In this document: piece after piece, positions 52,115-60,339 of the stretch
Numbering within the stretch: position 1 is the stretch's first letter
How the letters are laid out: the number at the start of each line of letters is the position of its first letter
Origin: Planctomycetota bacterium
GTDB lineage: Bacteria; Planctomycetota; Planctomycetia; Pirellulales; Lacipirellulaceae
Reading direction: 5' to 3'
Assembly: GCA_013286045.1 (NCBI GenBank)
Contig: JABDGM010000005.1
Coordinates: forward strand, 1 to 64,000
DNA length: 64,000 nucleotides
The notes under the pieces: model-generated
Database searches by the model: none
Seen by the model: the letters and a program-made list of their open reading frames with translations, nothing else
Told to the model about the DNA's origin: nothing
Position numbers and translations under genes: made by a program

Positions 52115-53687
52115 CGACGCGACCGAGCTGCCTAGGACCACCGATACGCATCAGCAACAGGTAGCTGACGAATGACAGGCCGAAGCTGGCGAACCAAGCG
52201 AACGTGTAAATATGCCCGAAGAAATCTGGCACTCGGATTAAGTCGGGAGCTGCCGTCGCATCACCGCGGAGCGCGACAACACCAATCACGGCAAAAAAGC
52301 CGGGTAAGCAAATCGAAATCCCCAACAGCAACGCGATTATTGCCATCCAATTGAAACCGCCCGAGTACCAGTAAGGCCCGTGCTTTTTGTACAAGCCGGC
52401 CTGATCGAGATGTGTCCGCCGAACGAAGATATAGTCAGCAATAAGCACTCCACCGACTGCGCCGAGCAGCAACGAATACCCAACTAGCCATTTGTCGATG
52501 TACACCGAAGCGTTTTCCAAAATCCGCCACGGCTGAATCAAAATGCCGATGATCCCCGTAATCAATCCGCCAACGCGAAATGAAATCACCTTCGGCCAAA
52601 GGTGAGCAAAATCGTTCGCCGGACTAACCACGTTCGCCGCAATATTCGTGGCCAGCGTCGCAACCACAAGTGACACCATCGCCACGATCAAAACCGCCGG
52701 ATTTTTGAATTGAGCCAGCAGAAAGATCGGATCCCACAGATTCTTCTTCGCATCCGCCGGCAGATCTTTATAGATAACGAAGGCAGCCGAAGTAACAGCT
52801 ACACCGATGAACGAGTACAACCCCATCGTCGTCGGTAATCCCAACACTTGGCCGCCGATCTGATCGCGCTGCGAACGCGCGTATCGGCTGAAGTCCGGGA
52901 TATTAAGCGCGAGCGTCGCCCAAAAACTCACGTTCCCCGTCAGCGCAAGCAAAAAGTAATTCCAAAATTGCCCGGCCTTCGGTTGCCCCGCCTCAAACTG
53001 CGAGGGGTGAGACAGCATGTCCCCGAACCCACCCGCCGCTAAATAGGCCCAAGCCAACAACAGCAACCCCAGCGCGATCAACAACGGCGCTTTGATGTTC
53101 AGCAACACGCGAATCGATTCGATTCCCTTGAAGATCACGAACATATTGATCAACCAAAAGAACAGAAAGCATCCGAGTTGCGCGGCGTTAATTCCCAAGT
53201 GCTCGATCGGAGCGAGGTCCTTCCACCCGGGAAAGAAAACGCCGCCAATCGCGTAAATCGCCGCGCCCCCAATCCACGTCTGGATTCCGAACCACCCGCA
53301 CGCGACGAGCGCACGTAACAACGCTGGAATATTCGCGCCACGTATTCCAAACGACGCCCGGCAATAAACAGGGAACGGAATGCCGTACTTCGTCCCCGCA
53401 TGCGCGTTGAGCACCATCGGCAACAGCACGATCACGTTGCCCAAGAAAATGGTGAGCACCGCCTGCCACCAATTCATCCCCTCGTTAATCAGCCCCGCGG
53501 CTAACATGTACGTGGGGATGCAAGCCGACATGCTGATCCACAGCACCGCGATGTCCTTCATCCCCCAACGTCGCCCCGCACGCGGCACCGGAGCCATGTC
53601 GTGGCTGTAGTACGGCGAACCGGAAACATCTTCATTCAGTTCGACGATCCCATCGCTAGCGGTCGTCGATGGCGCAGGGCGATTCAT
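52107..53687 (-). CDS. NCS1-family nucleobase/hydantoin permease
   Basis: 526 residues with about 12 membrane helices. WGMKDIAVLWISMSACIPTYMLAAGL, CRASFGIRGANIPALLRALVACGWFGIQTW and NIPDFSRYARS are typical of the nucleobase:cation symporter-1 family (Mhp1, FurA-like). It imports a pyrimidine, hydantoin or allantoin using a Na+ or H+ gradient. Since a complete reductive pyrimidine set lies around it, uracil, thymine or a dihydropyrimidine is the best candidate. N-terminal 30 residues are cytosolic. Complete. Confidence 0.9.
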   Translation of the reverse strand: MNRPAPSTTASDGIVELNEDVSGSPYYSHDMAPVPRAGRRWGMKDIAVLWISMSACIPTYMLAAGLINEGMNWWQAVLTIFLGNVIVLLPMVLNAHAGTKYGIPFPVYCRASFGIRGANIPALLRALVACGWFGIQTWIGGAAIYAIGGVFFPGWKDLAPIEHLGINAAQLGCFLFFWLINMFVIFKGIESIRVLLNIKAPLLIALGLLLLAWAYLAAGGFGDMLSHPSQFEAGQPKAGQFWNYFLLALTGNVSFWATLALNIPDFSRYARSQRDQIGGQVLGLPTTMGLYSFIGVAVTSAAFVIYKDLPADAKKNLWDPIFLLAQFKNPAVLIVAMVSLVVATLATNIAANVVSPANDFAHLWPKVISFRVGGLITGIIGILIQPWRILENASVYIDKWLVGYSLLLGAVGGVLIADYIFVRRTHLDQAGLYKKHGPYWYSGGFNWMAIIALLLGISICLPGFFAVIGVVALRGDATAAPDLIRVPDFFGHIYTFAWFASFGLSFVSYLLLMRIGGPRQLGRVDD

Positions 53688-53874
53688 GTGGGGCCTTTGA
53701 AAAAGTGACGCTTGGAAAAGCGACTCCAGTTAATCCTGCCGGGCGAAAAGAATCAACGCCAAGCCGCGTCGATCTGACCTTTTGGTTAGGCCGCCCCGCC
53801 GTAGCGATTTCTGGCCGTCCGAGTTAAAATCACGGTTTGCTATCCATTTAACCGATTCGCCCGGGAGCCTTGCC

Positions 53875-55242
53875 GTGGCCATTGATTTGAAGCATTCCCT
53901 GCCGATCTGCGATCACTCCCCCGCCCCGTACGACGGACCGTCGAAGGACGAGGTCCTGGCCCTCCGCCATCAGTATCTGTCGCCCGGCATCATCACGTAC
54001 TACCGCGACCCGCTGATGATCGTCGAAGGCCACATGCAATACGTGTGGGACGAATCCGGCAAGCAGTATTTGGATTGCTTCGCCGGCATCGTGACGGTTA
54101 GCGTCGGTCATTGCCATCCCAAAGTAATCGAACGCGTCAAAGAGCAGACGGGCAAACTGCAGCACACGACGACGATCTATCTCCACCCAACAATCGTTCA
54201 GTTCGCCGAAAAGCTCGCCGAGAAAATGCCGCCGGGCCTCACGCGCTCGTACTTCACGAACAGCGGAAGCGAAGCGAACGAAGTCGCGATCCTCTCGGCC
54301 CGCGAGTACACCGGCAACCAGGACGTCATCGCCCTCCGCAACGGCTACCACGGCGGCACGTCCGTCCCGATGAGCCTCACCGCCCACGGCAACTGGAAGT
54401 TCCCAAGCAACAATGGCACGAACGTCCACCACACGCTCGCCGGCTATTGCTACCGCTGCCCGTTCGGCCTCGAGTACCCATCATGCGGCGTTAAGTGCGC
54501 CCAAGACATCAAAAACGTCATCCAATACGAAACGCCCGGCGAAATCGCTTGCTTCATCGGCGAACCGATCCAAGGCGTCGGCGGTACCGTCACGCCACCC
54601 AAAGAGTTCTTCAAAATCATCTACGACATCGTCCGACAACACGGCGGCATCTGCATCGCCGACGAAGTCCAAGGCGGCTTCGGCCGCACCGGCCACCACT
54701 ACTGGTCGCACCAGAACTACGACGTCGTGCCCGACATGATCACGATGGCCAAAGGCATCGGCAACGGCATCCCGCTCGGCGGTATGACGACCACGGTCGG
54801 CATCTCCGAAGTTATGAAGAAGCGCGTCCACTTCAACACGTTTGGCGGCAACCCGATCAGCATGACCCAGGGCCTCGCCACGCTTGAAATCATCGACGAA
54901 GAAAACATCCAACAGAACGCGCTCGAAGTCGGCACGCACCTCAAAGACGCGCTCAACGAGCTGCAAGAAAAGCACAAGATAATCGGCGAAGTCCGCGGCA
55001 TGGGCCTCATGCTCGGCGTCGAGCTCGTCCGCGACCGAAAATCCAAAGAGCCCGCCAACACCGAAGCCGCCGACGTCATGGAACGCATGAAGGAACGCAA
55101 CGTCCTCATCGGCAAAGGCGGCCTCTTCGGAAACACACTCCGCATCAAACCGCCAATGTGCATCACCATAGACGACGCAGACTACATGGTGGCGATGCTC
55201 GACGAAGTCCTATCTGAACTAGGCGCGAAAAAGAAATCTTAG
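53875..55242 (+). CDS. Class III aminotransferase, probable beta-alanine-type
   Basis: 455 residues from GTG 53875 (GGGAG about 8 nt upstream); the longer frame to 53782 is not convincing. PLP fold type I: YFTNSGSEANEVAIL, YHGGTSVPMSL, CIADEVQGGFGRTG, and the Lys in TMAKGIGNGIPLGG. It resembles alanine-glyoxylate and beta-alanine-pyruvate aminotransferases. Transamination of beta-alanine to malonate semialdehyde would link ureidopropionase to the dehydrogenase. Its TAG stop coincides with the first bases of the left inverted repeat around the GxxExxY gene, so the native C-terminus could have been altered by that insertion. Confidence 0.88.
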   Translation: MAIDLKHSLPICDHSPAPYDGPSKDEVLALRHQYLSPGIITYYRDPLMIVEGHMQYVWDESGKQYLDCFAGIVTVSVGHCHPKVIERVKEQTGKLQHTTTIYLHPTIVQFAEKLAEKMPPGLTRSYFTNSGSEANEVAILSAREYTGNQDVIALRNGYHGGTSVPMSLTAHGNWKFPSNNGTNVHHTLAGYCYRCPFGLEYPSCGVKCAQDIKNVIQYETPGEIACFIGEPIQGVGGTVTPPKEFFKIIYDIVRQHGGICIADEVQGGFGRTGHHYWSHQNYDVVPDMITMAKGIGNGIPLGGMTTTVGISEVMKKRVHFNTFGGNPISMTQGLATLEIIDEENIQQNALEVGTHLKDALNELQEKHKIIGEVRGMGLMLGVELVRDRKSKEPANTEAADVMERMKERNVLIGKGGLFGNTLRIKPPMCITIDDADYMVAMLDEVLSELGAKKKS

Positions 55243-55265
55243 ACAGGATTTACGGGATCGACAGG
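55240..55265. repeat. Left 26-bp terminal inverted repeat of GxxExxY unit
   Basis: TAGACAGGATTTAC followed by GGGATCGACAGG. The reverse complement matches 55687-55712 in 24 of 26 positions. It contains the stop codon of the preceding aminotransferase gene. Confidence 0.8.
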
Positions 55266-55292
55266 TAGCAGGGAGATTTGTTGAGCACATAA

Positions 55293-55685
55293 ATGCAATA
55301 CGAGGCGCTTACCAAAGACATCATTGGGGCGGCATACGCCGTATACAATGAAATGGGATTTGGGTTCCTCGAATCCGTCTATGAGTCGTGTCTGGTCATC
55401 GAATTGATCGATCGCGGTTTGATTGCTGAAGTTCAAAAGCCAATAGAAGTTTGTTATCGCGGACAGGTCGTTGGATATTTTGATGCCGACGTACTGGTCA
55501 ACGACTTAATAATTGTCGAACTAAAATCGGTACGACAACTCATCGAAGCGCATGAAGTTCAGCTAGTAAACTATCTTACTGCAACCGGCAAGCCGGTAGG
55601 TCTCCTCATCAACTTCGGCCCGGACGGAGTCAACGTCAAACGCAAAGTCCGCGAACTGCCAACTCCAATCGTAACAGTGAAGTAA
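55293..55685 (+). CDS. GxxExxY-family protein (PD-(D/E)XK nuclease-like)
   Basis: 130 residues, with GFGFLESVYESCLVIEL giving the GxxExxY name motif and DADVLVNDLIIVELKSVRQL giving a DxxV...ExK arrangement typical of PD-(D/E)XK folds. Members of this family are small orphan proteins of unknown function, widely scattered by transfer and often surrounded by ATCCTGT-type repeats. Here exactly such repeats flank it as 26-bp inverted repeats. A nuclease or DNA-mobilisation role is inferred, not shown. The gene fills nearly all of the space between the repeats. Confidence 0.85.
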   Translation: MQYEALTKDIIGAAYAVYNEMGFGFLESVYESCLVIELIDRGLIAEVQKPIEVCYRGQVVGYFDADVLVNDLIIVELKSVRQLIEAHEVQLVNYLTATGKPVGLLINFGPDGVNVKRKVRELPTPIVTVK

Positions 55686-55686
55686 T

Positions 55687-55712
55687 CCTGTCTATCCTGT
55701 AAATCCTGTCTA
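55687..55712. repeat. Right 26-bp terminal inverted repeat of GxxExxY unit
   Basis: CCTGTCTATCCTGT followed by AAATCCTGTCTA; starts right after the GxxExxY stop region. Complement of 55240-55265 with two mismatches. It also contains three spaced CCTGT units. Confidence 0.8.
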
Positions 55713-55739
55713 AAAAGAATCTCGTCAAAAGTTGCGCCC

Positions 55740-56867
55740 ATGCCAACGCTACAAACTACGGTAAACGGCCTAAAACTCCCCAACCCCTTCGTCATCGGTT
55801 CCGGTCCCCCGGGAACCAACGCCAACGTCATTGGCAAAGCGCTCGACGAAGGCTGGGGCGCCGTCATCTGCAAAACGGTCAGCCTCGACGCCAGCAAGGT
55901 AATCAACGTCCAGCCGCGCTACGCCCGTCTCCGTAGCCGCGAATCCGGCGAAATCTACGGTTGGGAAAACATCGAGCTCATTTCCGATCGCAGCTTCGAA
56001 ACCTGGATCGAGGAGTTCAAACAGGTTAAGGACAAATACCCCGAAGGCATTCTGATTGCCTCGATCATGGAGGAATACAATCACGACGCCTGGCACGAAA
56101 TCGTCGAGCGCTGTCAGGACGCCGGCTGCGACGCCTTCGAACTCAACATGTCCTGCCCCCACGGCCTGCCCGAGCGCAAGATGGGCGCCGCCATGGGTGA
56201 GAACCCCGATATCTTGTCCGAAGTCTGCGGCTGGGTAATGGAAGTCGCGAAGATCCCTGTCTGGGCCAAAATGACGCCCAACGTTACGCACATCGAAGAC
56301 CCAACCCGAGCCTCACTCAAAGCAGGTTGCGACGGCATCGCCGCCATCAACACCATCCGCAGCGTCCTCGGCGTCGATCTCGAAACTCTCAGGCCAGAAC
56401 CTAGCGTCGAAGGCTACACCACGCCCGGCGGCTACTCCTGCCAGGCCGTCATGCCCATCGCACTTCGTATGTGTATGGAAATCGCGAAGGTCATCAAAAC
56501 CGAATTCCCAGGTCGCACCCTTAGCGGCATCGGCGGCATCGAAACCGGCACCGACGCCGCCCAGTTCATTCTCTTAGGCTGCGACACTGTCCAGGTTTGC
56601 ACCGGCGTCATGAAGTTCGGCTACCCAATGATCAAAGAAATGAACGAGCAGCTGCTGGCCTTCATGGAGAAGCATAAGTTCGAACGGCTCGAAGATTTCA
56701 AGGGCCACAGCCTTCAATACTTCACCACGCACGCCGACCTCGTAAAACGCCAAGCCGAGGCCCGCGCCGCCAAAAAAGCCGAACACGCCAAGAAAATGAT
56801 CAAGTCCGACGAAGAGTGGCAGGGCGACGACTTCGTCAAACAGACAGACGCCCTCGCCCGCGGCTAG
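55740..56867 (+). CDS. preA: Dihydropyrimidine dehydrogenase (PreA-like), no ferredoxin domain
   Basis: 375 residues, a TIM-barrel flavoprotein of the dihydroorotate/dihydropyrimidine dehydrogenase family. NPFVIGSGPPGTNANVIGKALDEGWG, FELNMSCPHG with active-site Cys139, VWAKMTPNVTHIEDP and LSGIGGIETGTDAAQFILLG define FMN and substrate sites. It reduces uracil or thymine to the dihydro form, step one of the pathway. E. coli PreA ends in two [4Fe-4S] clusters and pairs with PreT; here the C-terminal Cys clusters are absent (the tail is Lys/Ala-rich), and no preT is in the window. Electron source is therefore unclear. Confidence 0.88.
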   Translation: MPTLQTTVNGLKLPNPFVIGSGPPGTNANVIGKALDEGWGAVICKTVSLDASKVINVQPRYARLRSRESGEIYGWENIELISDRSFETWIEEFKQVKDKYPEGILIASIMEEYNHDAWHEIVERCQDAGCDAFELNMSCPHGLPERKMGAAMGENPDILSEVCGWVMEVAKIPVWAKMTPNVTHIEDPTRASLKAGCDGIAAINTIRSVLGVDLETLRPEPSVEGYTTPGGYSCQAVMPIALRMCMEIAKVIKTEFPGRTLSGIGGIETGTDAAQFILLGCDTVQVCTGVMKFGYPMIKEMNEQLLAFMEKHKFERLEDFKGHSLQYFTTHADLVKRQAEARAAKKAEHAKKMIKSDEEWQGDDFVKQTDALARG

Positions 56868-56878
56868 GCGCAAAAAAA

Positions 56879-56914
56879 TCGTCGGCCGCTCGCGTTAGAC
56901 CGAGCGGCCGACGA
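56879..56914 (-). terminator. Strong intrinsic terminator of the lipoprotein gene
   Basis: A perfect 14-bp stem (TCGTCGGCCGCTCG with its complement) around an 8-nt loop. On the minus strand it is followed by seven T's, giving a textbook rho-independent terminator 27 nt after the lipoprotein stop. Convergent preA may also be stopped by it. Confidence 0.9.
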
Positions 56915-56940
56915 TGACAACGCGGAAATAAACGTGTTAC

Positions 56941-57594
56941 TTACCGCACGTTTCTCACGCTGTTGTCCAATTCTTGAAATGCCATCCTGACGTGGTCTTG
57001 GTGGTTCTTCCACGTAGGAAGGTCAGCCTTCTTGAGTTCGCTGAGCGCTGTATTCGCACGATCGCGGGCGGCCTTCACCAACTCGAGTTGCCGATTGACG
57101 GCATCTCGATCGGCGCCTTGGGCTTTCGATGACTGGGCTTTCAGATCGTCAATTCGCTTATCGTAATCCGAAAGCTTCAATTCAGCTTCGCGCACGAAAG
57201 TGTCCCGATCCTGCGTGTCCTTGAACTGCTGCTCCGTGGTCTTTAAGTTAGCGACCGCCGCGGCCTCTTTGTCCTTCGCATCTGCGATTTTCTTAGTCGC
57301 ATCGACTTGCGCGTCGGCAACCTTTTCGTTGGCACGAATGTCACGAACATCAACTCGCGTATCGACAGGCTGATCCGTTATAACGGGCTTGGCGGCTGTA
57401 TACTCTTGCGCATTGCGCTGGGCATCCGCCACATCGTTCTTTGCCCCTTGAACCGCCTCTTGCGTATTCGCATGGGCCTTGTCCAACTTCTCCTGAGCGC
57501 TGGCCACATCTTTTCGTGATGTGGTGTCACTGCAGCCGACCATCATCGCCGACACCAGCCCCAAAATCACCAATGAAAGTAGATAGGTTCTCAT
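56941..57594 (-). CDS. Coiled-coil lipoprotein
   Basis: 217 residues from ATG 57594, with GGAGAC upstream; the frame's extension to 57804 is not coding-like. The signal peptide ends in a lipobox, MMVGCSD, so Cys is lipidated. The remainder is Ala/Asp/Lys-rich and strongly helical, with heptad-like runs (KIADAKDKEAAAVANLKT, DKRIDDLKAQSSKAQGADRDAVNR). No enzymatic motif. Probably an envelope lipoprotein of structural role. It is convergent with preA and ends at the terminator at 56879. Confidence 0.8.
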   Translation of the reverse strand: MRTYLLSLVILGLVSAMMVGCSDTTSRKDVASAQEKLDKAHANTQEAVQGAKNDVADAQRNAQEYTAAKPVITDQPVDTRVDVRDIRANEKVADAQVDATKKIADAKDKEAAAVANLKTTEQQFKDTQDRDTFVREAELKLSDYDKRIDDLKAQSSKAQGADRDAVNRQLELVKAARDRANTALSELKKADLPTWKNHQDHVRMAFQELDNSVRNVR

Positions 57595-57815
57595 CTCATG
57601 TCTCCGAAAAACTTGTCTCTGAACTCCGCGAAAACTGCGCTCACCCATGCGAGGCACGGACTTAGAACGCAATTGGCGTGCCGCGACAAGATATCCGGTC
57701 GAAAGGCGTCCAAGCTCACATTTAGCAGGTAGAAATCGCCTCCCAGGCCGAATCGCAACCCGGCAACGGACGCTACGATGCCAACCTGAATACTTGGCAA
57801 TCAATCGCCGCGGGG

Positions 57816-59198
57816 TCAGAAATGGGTCGGCTTCCGATCAAGCAGTTTGCCATGTCCCAACTTGCCGACGAACTTGCCGTCGCGCACCATTACGGTCCCG
57901 CGAACTGTAACCGCCGTCGGCCGGCCTTCGACTTCCCACCCTTCGAAGGCGCTGTAGTCGACGTTCATCTGCTGCGTCTTCTGGCTGATCTTACCGCGGT
58001 AGTTCGGATCGTAAACCACGAGGTCAGCATCGCTACCCAGCGCGATCGTTCCCTTCCGTGGGAAAAGACCGAACAGTTTCGCCGCCTGCGTGCTGCACGC
58101 GTCCACAAACGTGCCGAGATCAATCCGGCCTCGTTTCACACCGTACGTGTAAACCAAATTCACTCGGTCCTCGACGCTCGGAATTCCGTTCGGGATTTTC
58201 GTGAAGTCCTCACGCCCCATTTCCTTCTGTTTGTTGAAGTCGAACGGCGCATGATCCGTCGCGATCGTGCTCACCATCCGCGAAGCAAGCGCATTCCAAA
58301 TGGCATCCTGATGCCGCTTCGCCCGCAGCGGCGGCGACATCACAAACTTCGAGCCTTCAAAGTCTGGCTTCTGAGCGTAGGTTTCATCCAGCACCAAATA
58401 CGGTGCAACCGTCTCGATCCAAACGTGCACACCCCGTTGCCGAGCCGCAACTGCATTCCAAATCGCGTCGCTATTACTCGTATGCACCACGTACACATGC
58501 GCCCCCGTCGCCTCGGCGAACGTCATCAGGTGATGCACGCCTTCCGCTTCCACCCGCACCGGCCGCGAAGGCTCATGCCATTCCGGCCCCGTTTTTCCTT
58601 CACCAATTAGCTTCTGCTGCATTTCACTCACGAGCTCGGCGTTCTCGCAGTGGGCGGTGACGATAACTCCCAACTCCTTCGCCAGCCGCAATGTTTTGTA
58701 CAGCTCGTTGTCGTCGATCCCGAACGCGCCTTTGTACGCCAAGAAGATTTTGAACGACGCGATCCCGCGCTTCACAATCTCCCGCAATTGCTGCTCCGCC
58801 GACGCATCAAACCGCGACACCGCCATGTGAAAGGTGAAATCGCATGCCGAAATCCCCTCGGCCTTCGAAAGCCACAAGTTGAACCCGTCCATCGGCTCTT
58901 CCGCACGACTGGGGCAGCACATCTCAATGAGCGTCGTCGTCCCGCCAACGAGCGCCGCCCGGCTACCCGAATCGTAATCATCCTTCGAAAACGTCCCCAT
59001 GAACGGCAGATAAATGTGCACGTGAGGGTCGATAAATCCTGGGAACACATACTTACCGCTGGCGTCGATCACTTTGGCATCTTTCGGAGCGATCAAATTG
59101 CGGCCGATCGCCGTAATCGTCTCCCCTTCGCACAAAATATCGGCCACGTACTGGTCCGTGGCAGTCGTAATCTGGCCGTTCTTAACAAGCAGCGACAT
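57816..59198 (-). CDS. Dihydropyrimidinase / hydantoinase
   Basis: 460 residues of the amidohydrolase superfamily. Metal ligands include DPHVH at the N-terminus, the carboxylated Lys in FKIFLAYKG, VTAHCEN, VVHTS and TIATDHAPF, which match D-hydantoinase/dihydropyrimidinase. It opens the dihydropyrimidine ring to N-carbamoyl-beta-alanine, step two between PreA and ureidopropionase. C-terminal NVDYSAFEGWEVEGRP is also typical. It lies 221 nt beyond the lipoprotein start, on the same strand. Complete. Confidence 0.92.
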   Translation of the reverse strand: MSLLVKNGQITTATDQYVADILCEGETITAIGRNLIAPKDAKVIDASGKYVFPGFIDPHVHIYLPFMGTFSKDDYDSGSRAALVGGTTTLIEMCCPSRAEEPMDGFNLWLSKAEGISACDFTFHMAVSRFDASAEQQLREIVKRGIASFKIFLAYKGAFGIDDNELYKTLRLAKELGVIVTAHCENAELVSEMQQKLIGEGKTGPEWHEPSRPVRVEAEGVHHLMTFAEATGAHVYVVHTSNSDAIWNAVAARQRGVHVWIETVAPYLVLDETYAQKPDFEGSKFVMSPPLRAKRHQDAIWNALASRMVSTIATDHAPFDFNKQKEMGREDFTKIPNGIPSVEDRVNLVYTYGVKRGRIDLGTFVDACSTQAAKLFGLFPRKGTIALGSDADLVVYDPNYRGKISQKTQQMNVDYSAFEGWEVEGRPTAVTVRGTVMVRDGKFVGKLGHGKLLDRKPTHF

Positions 59199-59312
59199 GC
59201 ACTCACCCTCGCGAAGTGTCGTTAAACGCCGAAATAGTTTGGCACTCAGTTATACATTCTCCGCCCAACGATCGCACCACTCCACTGCCCCACACTTCCA
59301 CCCGCCTAACAG

Positions 59313-59334
59313 CCGGCGAGCTACGCCTCGCCGG
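59313..59334. repeat. Intergenic palindrome copy 2 (CCGGCGAG/CTCGCCGG)
   Basis: Perfect 8-bp arms around a 6-nt loop, lying between dihydropyrimidinase and the PHP gene. It is the best copy of the palindrome also present at 50511 and, shorter, at 50405. Confidence 0.65.
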
Positions 59335-59431
59335 GCCGCCCCACGCACAACATTCCTTGCCGCCCCCCCACCGCCGAAGTAGCATTCATCTGCACCCCGG
59401 CAAGTGCCCTTTGAAGAAAACCCCAGCAATC

Positions 59432-60217
59432 ATGCCACGCGCACAACCGCAAGAACCGCCGCTACTGATCGATACGCACATCCACACCAACTATTCGGAT
59501 GCGATCTCGAGCGTCGCGCGCATCGAGCGATTCTGTGTTCGCCGCGGCATCGGCGTCGCCGTCACCGACCACAACGAGATCCGCGGCTCGACCAGCATGT
59601 TCGAGCGGGAACGCGTGCCCGTGATACCGGCAATCGAAGTCGGCACCGAGGAAGGCCTCGACCTGCTGGTCTACTTCTCCGACCCCGACCTTCTCGAAGA
59701 TTTCTTCCGCATCGCGATCGAACCGAACCTCCGCAGCCGGTTCATGGTCCGCTCCTGGGTTCAAGCAACCGACTGTCTCCGCATCGCCCACGAAATGGAC
59801 GCCTACGTTTCGCTCGCGCACCCCTTCGCCCTTGGACGCAAATCGCTCGACTATCAGCACGGCCGCCGCGGCCAGCCGTTCGTCAAAACCATCATGGAGG
59901 CCGTCGACGCCATCGAACTCCACAATGGCGGCGTCCCCCGTCAGGCGAATCTCAAAGCCAGCAAGTACGCCGAGACCGCCGGAAAACGGCTCACCGTCGG
60001 CAGCGATTCCCACCGCGTCGGCACCATCGGCTCCTGCGGCACCTATCTAAACGCTGCCGGCCATTCTTCGGCTGCCTTGTTCCAAGCATTGCGCGCCTCG
60101 CGCGATTTGCAATTCAAGGTAAGAAACAACGCCTCGGCCGCCACGCTTCCCCTGCTCGGCATCATCGCGTTCAAACACACGCACCACTTCATGCGCCCTG
60201 GCCGCCGGCGGCACTAA
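59432..60217 (+). CDS. PHP-domain metal-dependent phosphoesterase
   Basis: 261 residues from ATG 59432. Metal-binding motifs of the PHP family: THIHTNYSD (motif I), VTDHNEIRGS (II), VIPAIEVGTEEG (III), and the C-terminal VGSDSHRVG (IV). It is expected to hydrolyse a phosphoester, a nucleotide or a small phosphate, in the cytoplasm; specific substrate unknown. The longer frame upstream (from 59216) crosses the palindrome and is not coding-like. No operon partner is evident. Complete. Confidence 0.85.
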   Translation: MPRAQPQEPPLLIDTHIHTNYSDAISSVARIERFCVRRGIGVAVTDHNEIRGSTSMFERERVPVIPAIEVGTEEGLDLLVYFSDPDLLEDFFRIAIEPNLRSRFMVRSWVQATDCLRIAHEMDAYVSLAHPFALGRKSLDYQHGRRGQPFVKTIMEAVDAIELHNGGVPRQANLKASKYAETAGKRLTVGSDSHRVGTIGSCGTYLNAAGHSSAALFQALRASRDLQFKVRNNASAATLPLLGIIAFKHTHHFMRPGRRRH

Positions 60218-60339
60218 TCGCCCGCCGCTGATCCATCCGATTTCGGCCATCCGGCCCGCCTTTGCCAAGCGTCCCGTTCCCGCGGTAAGATAGACTCTGG
60301 CGTTCCATCCCACCTCTTTCCGACTCTCCGGAATTTCGC

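Noticed and set aside
59404-60231. Long open frame of 275 codons overlapping the PHP gene.
   Set aside because: It is Arg/Pro-rich, in another frame of a GC-rich gene with all PHP motifs; a shadow frame.
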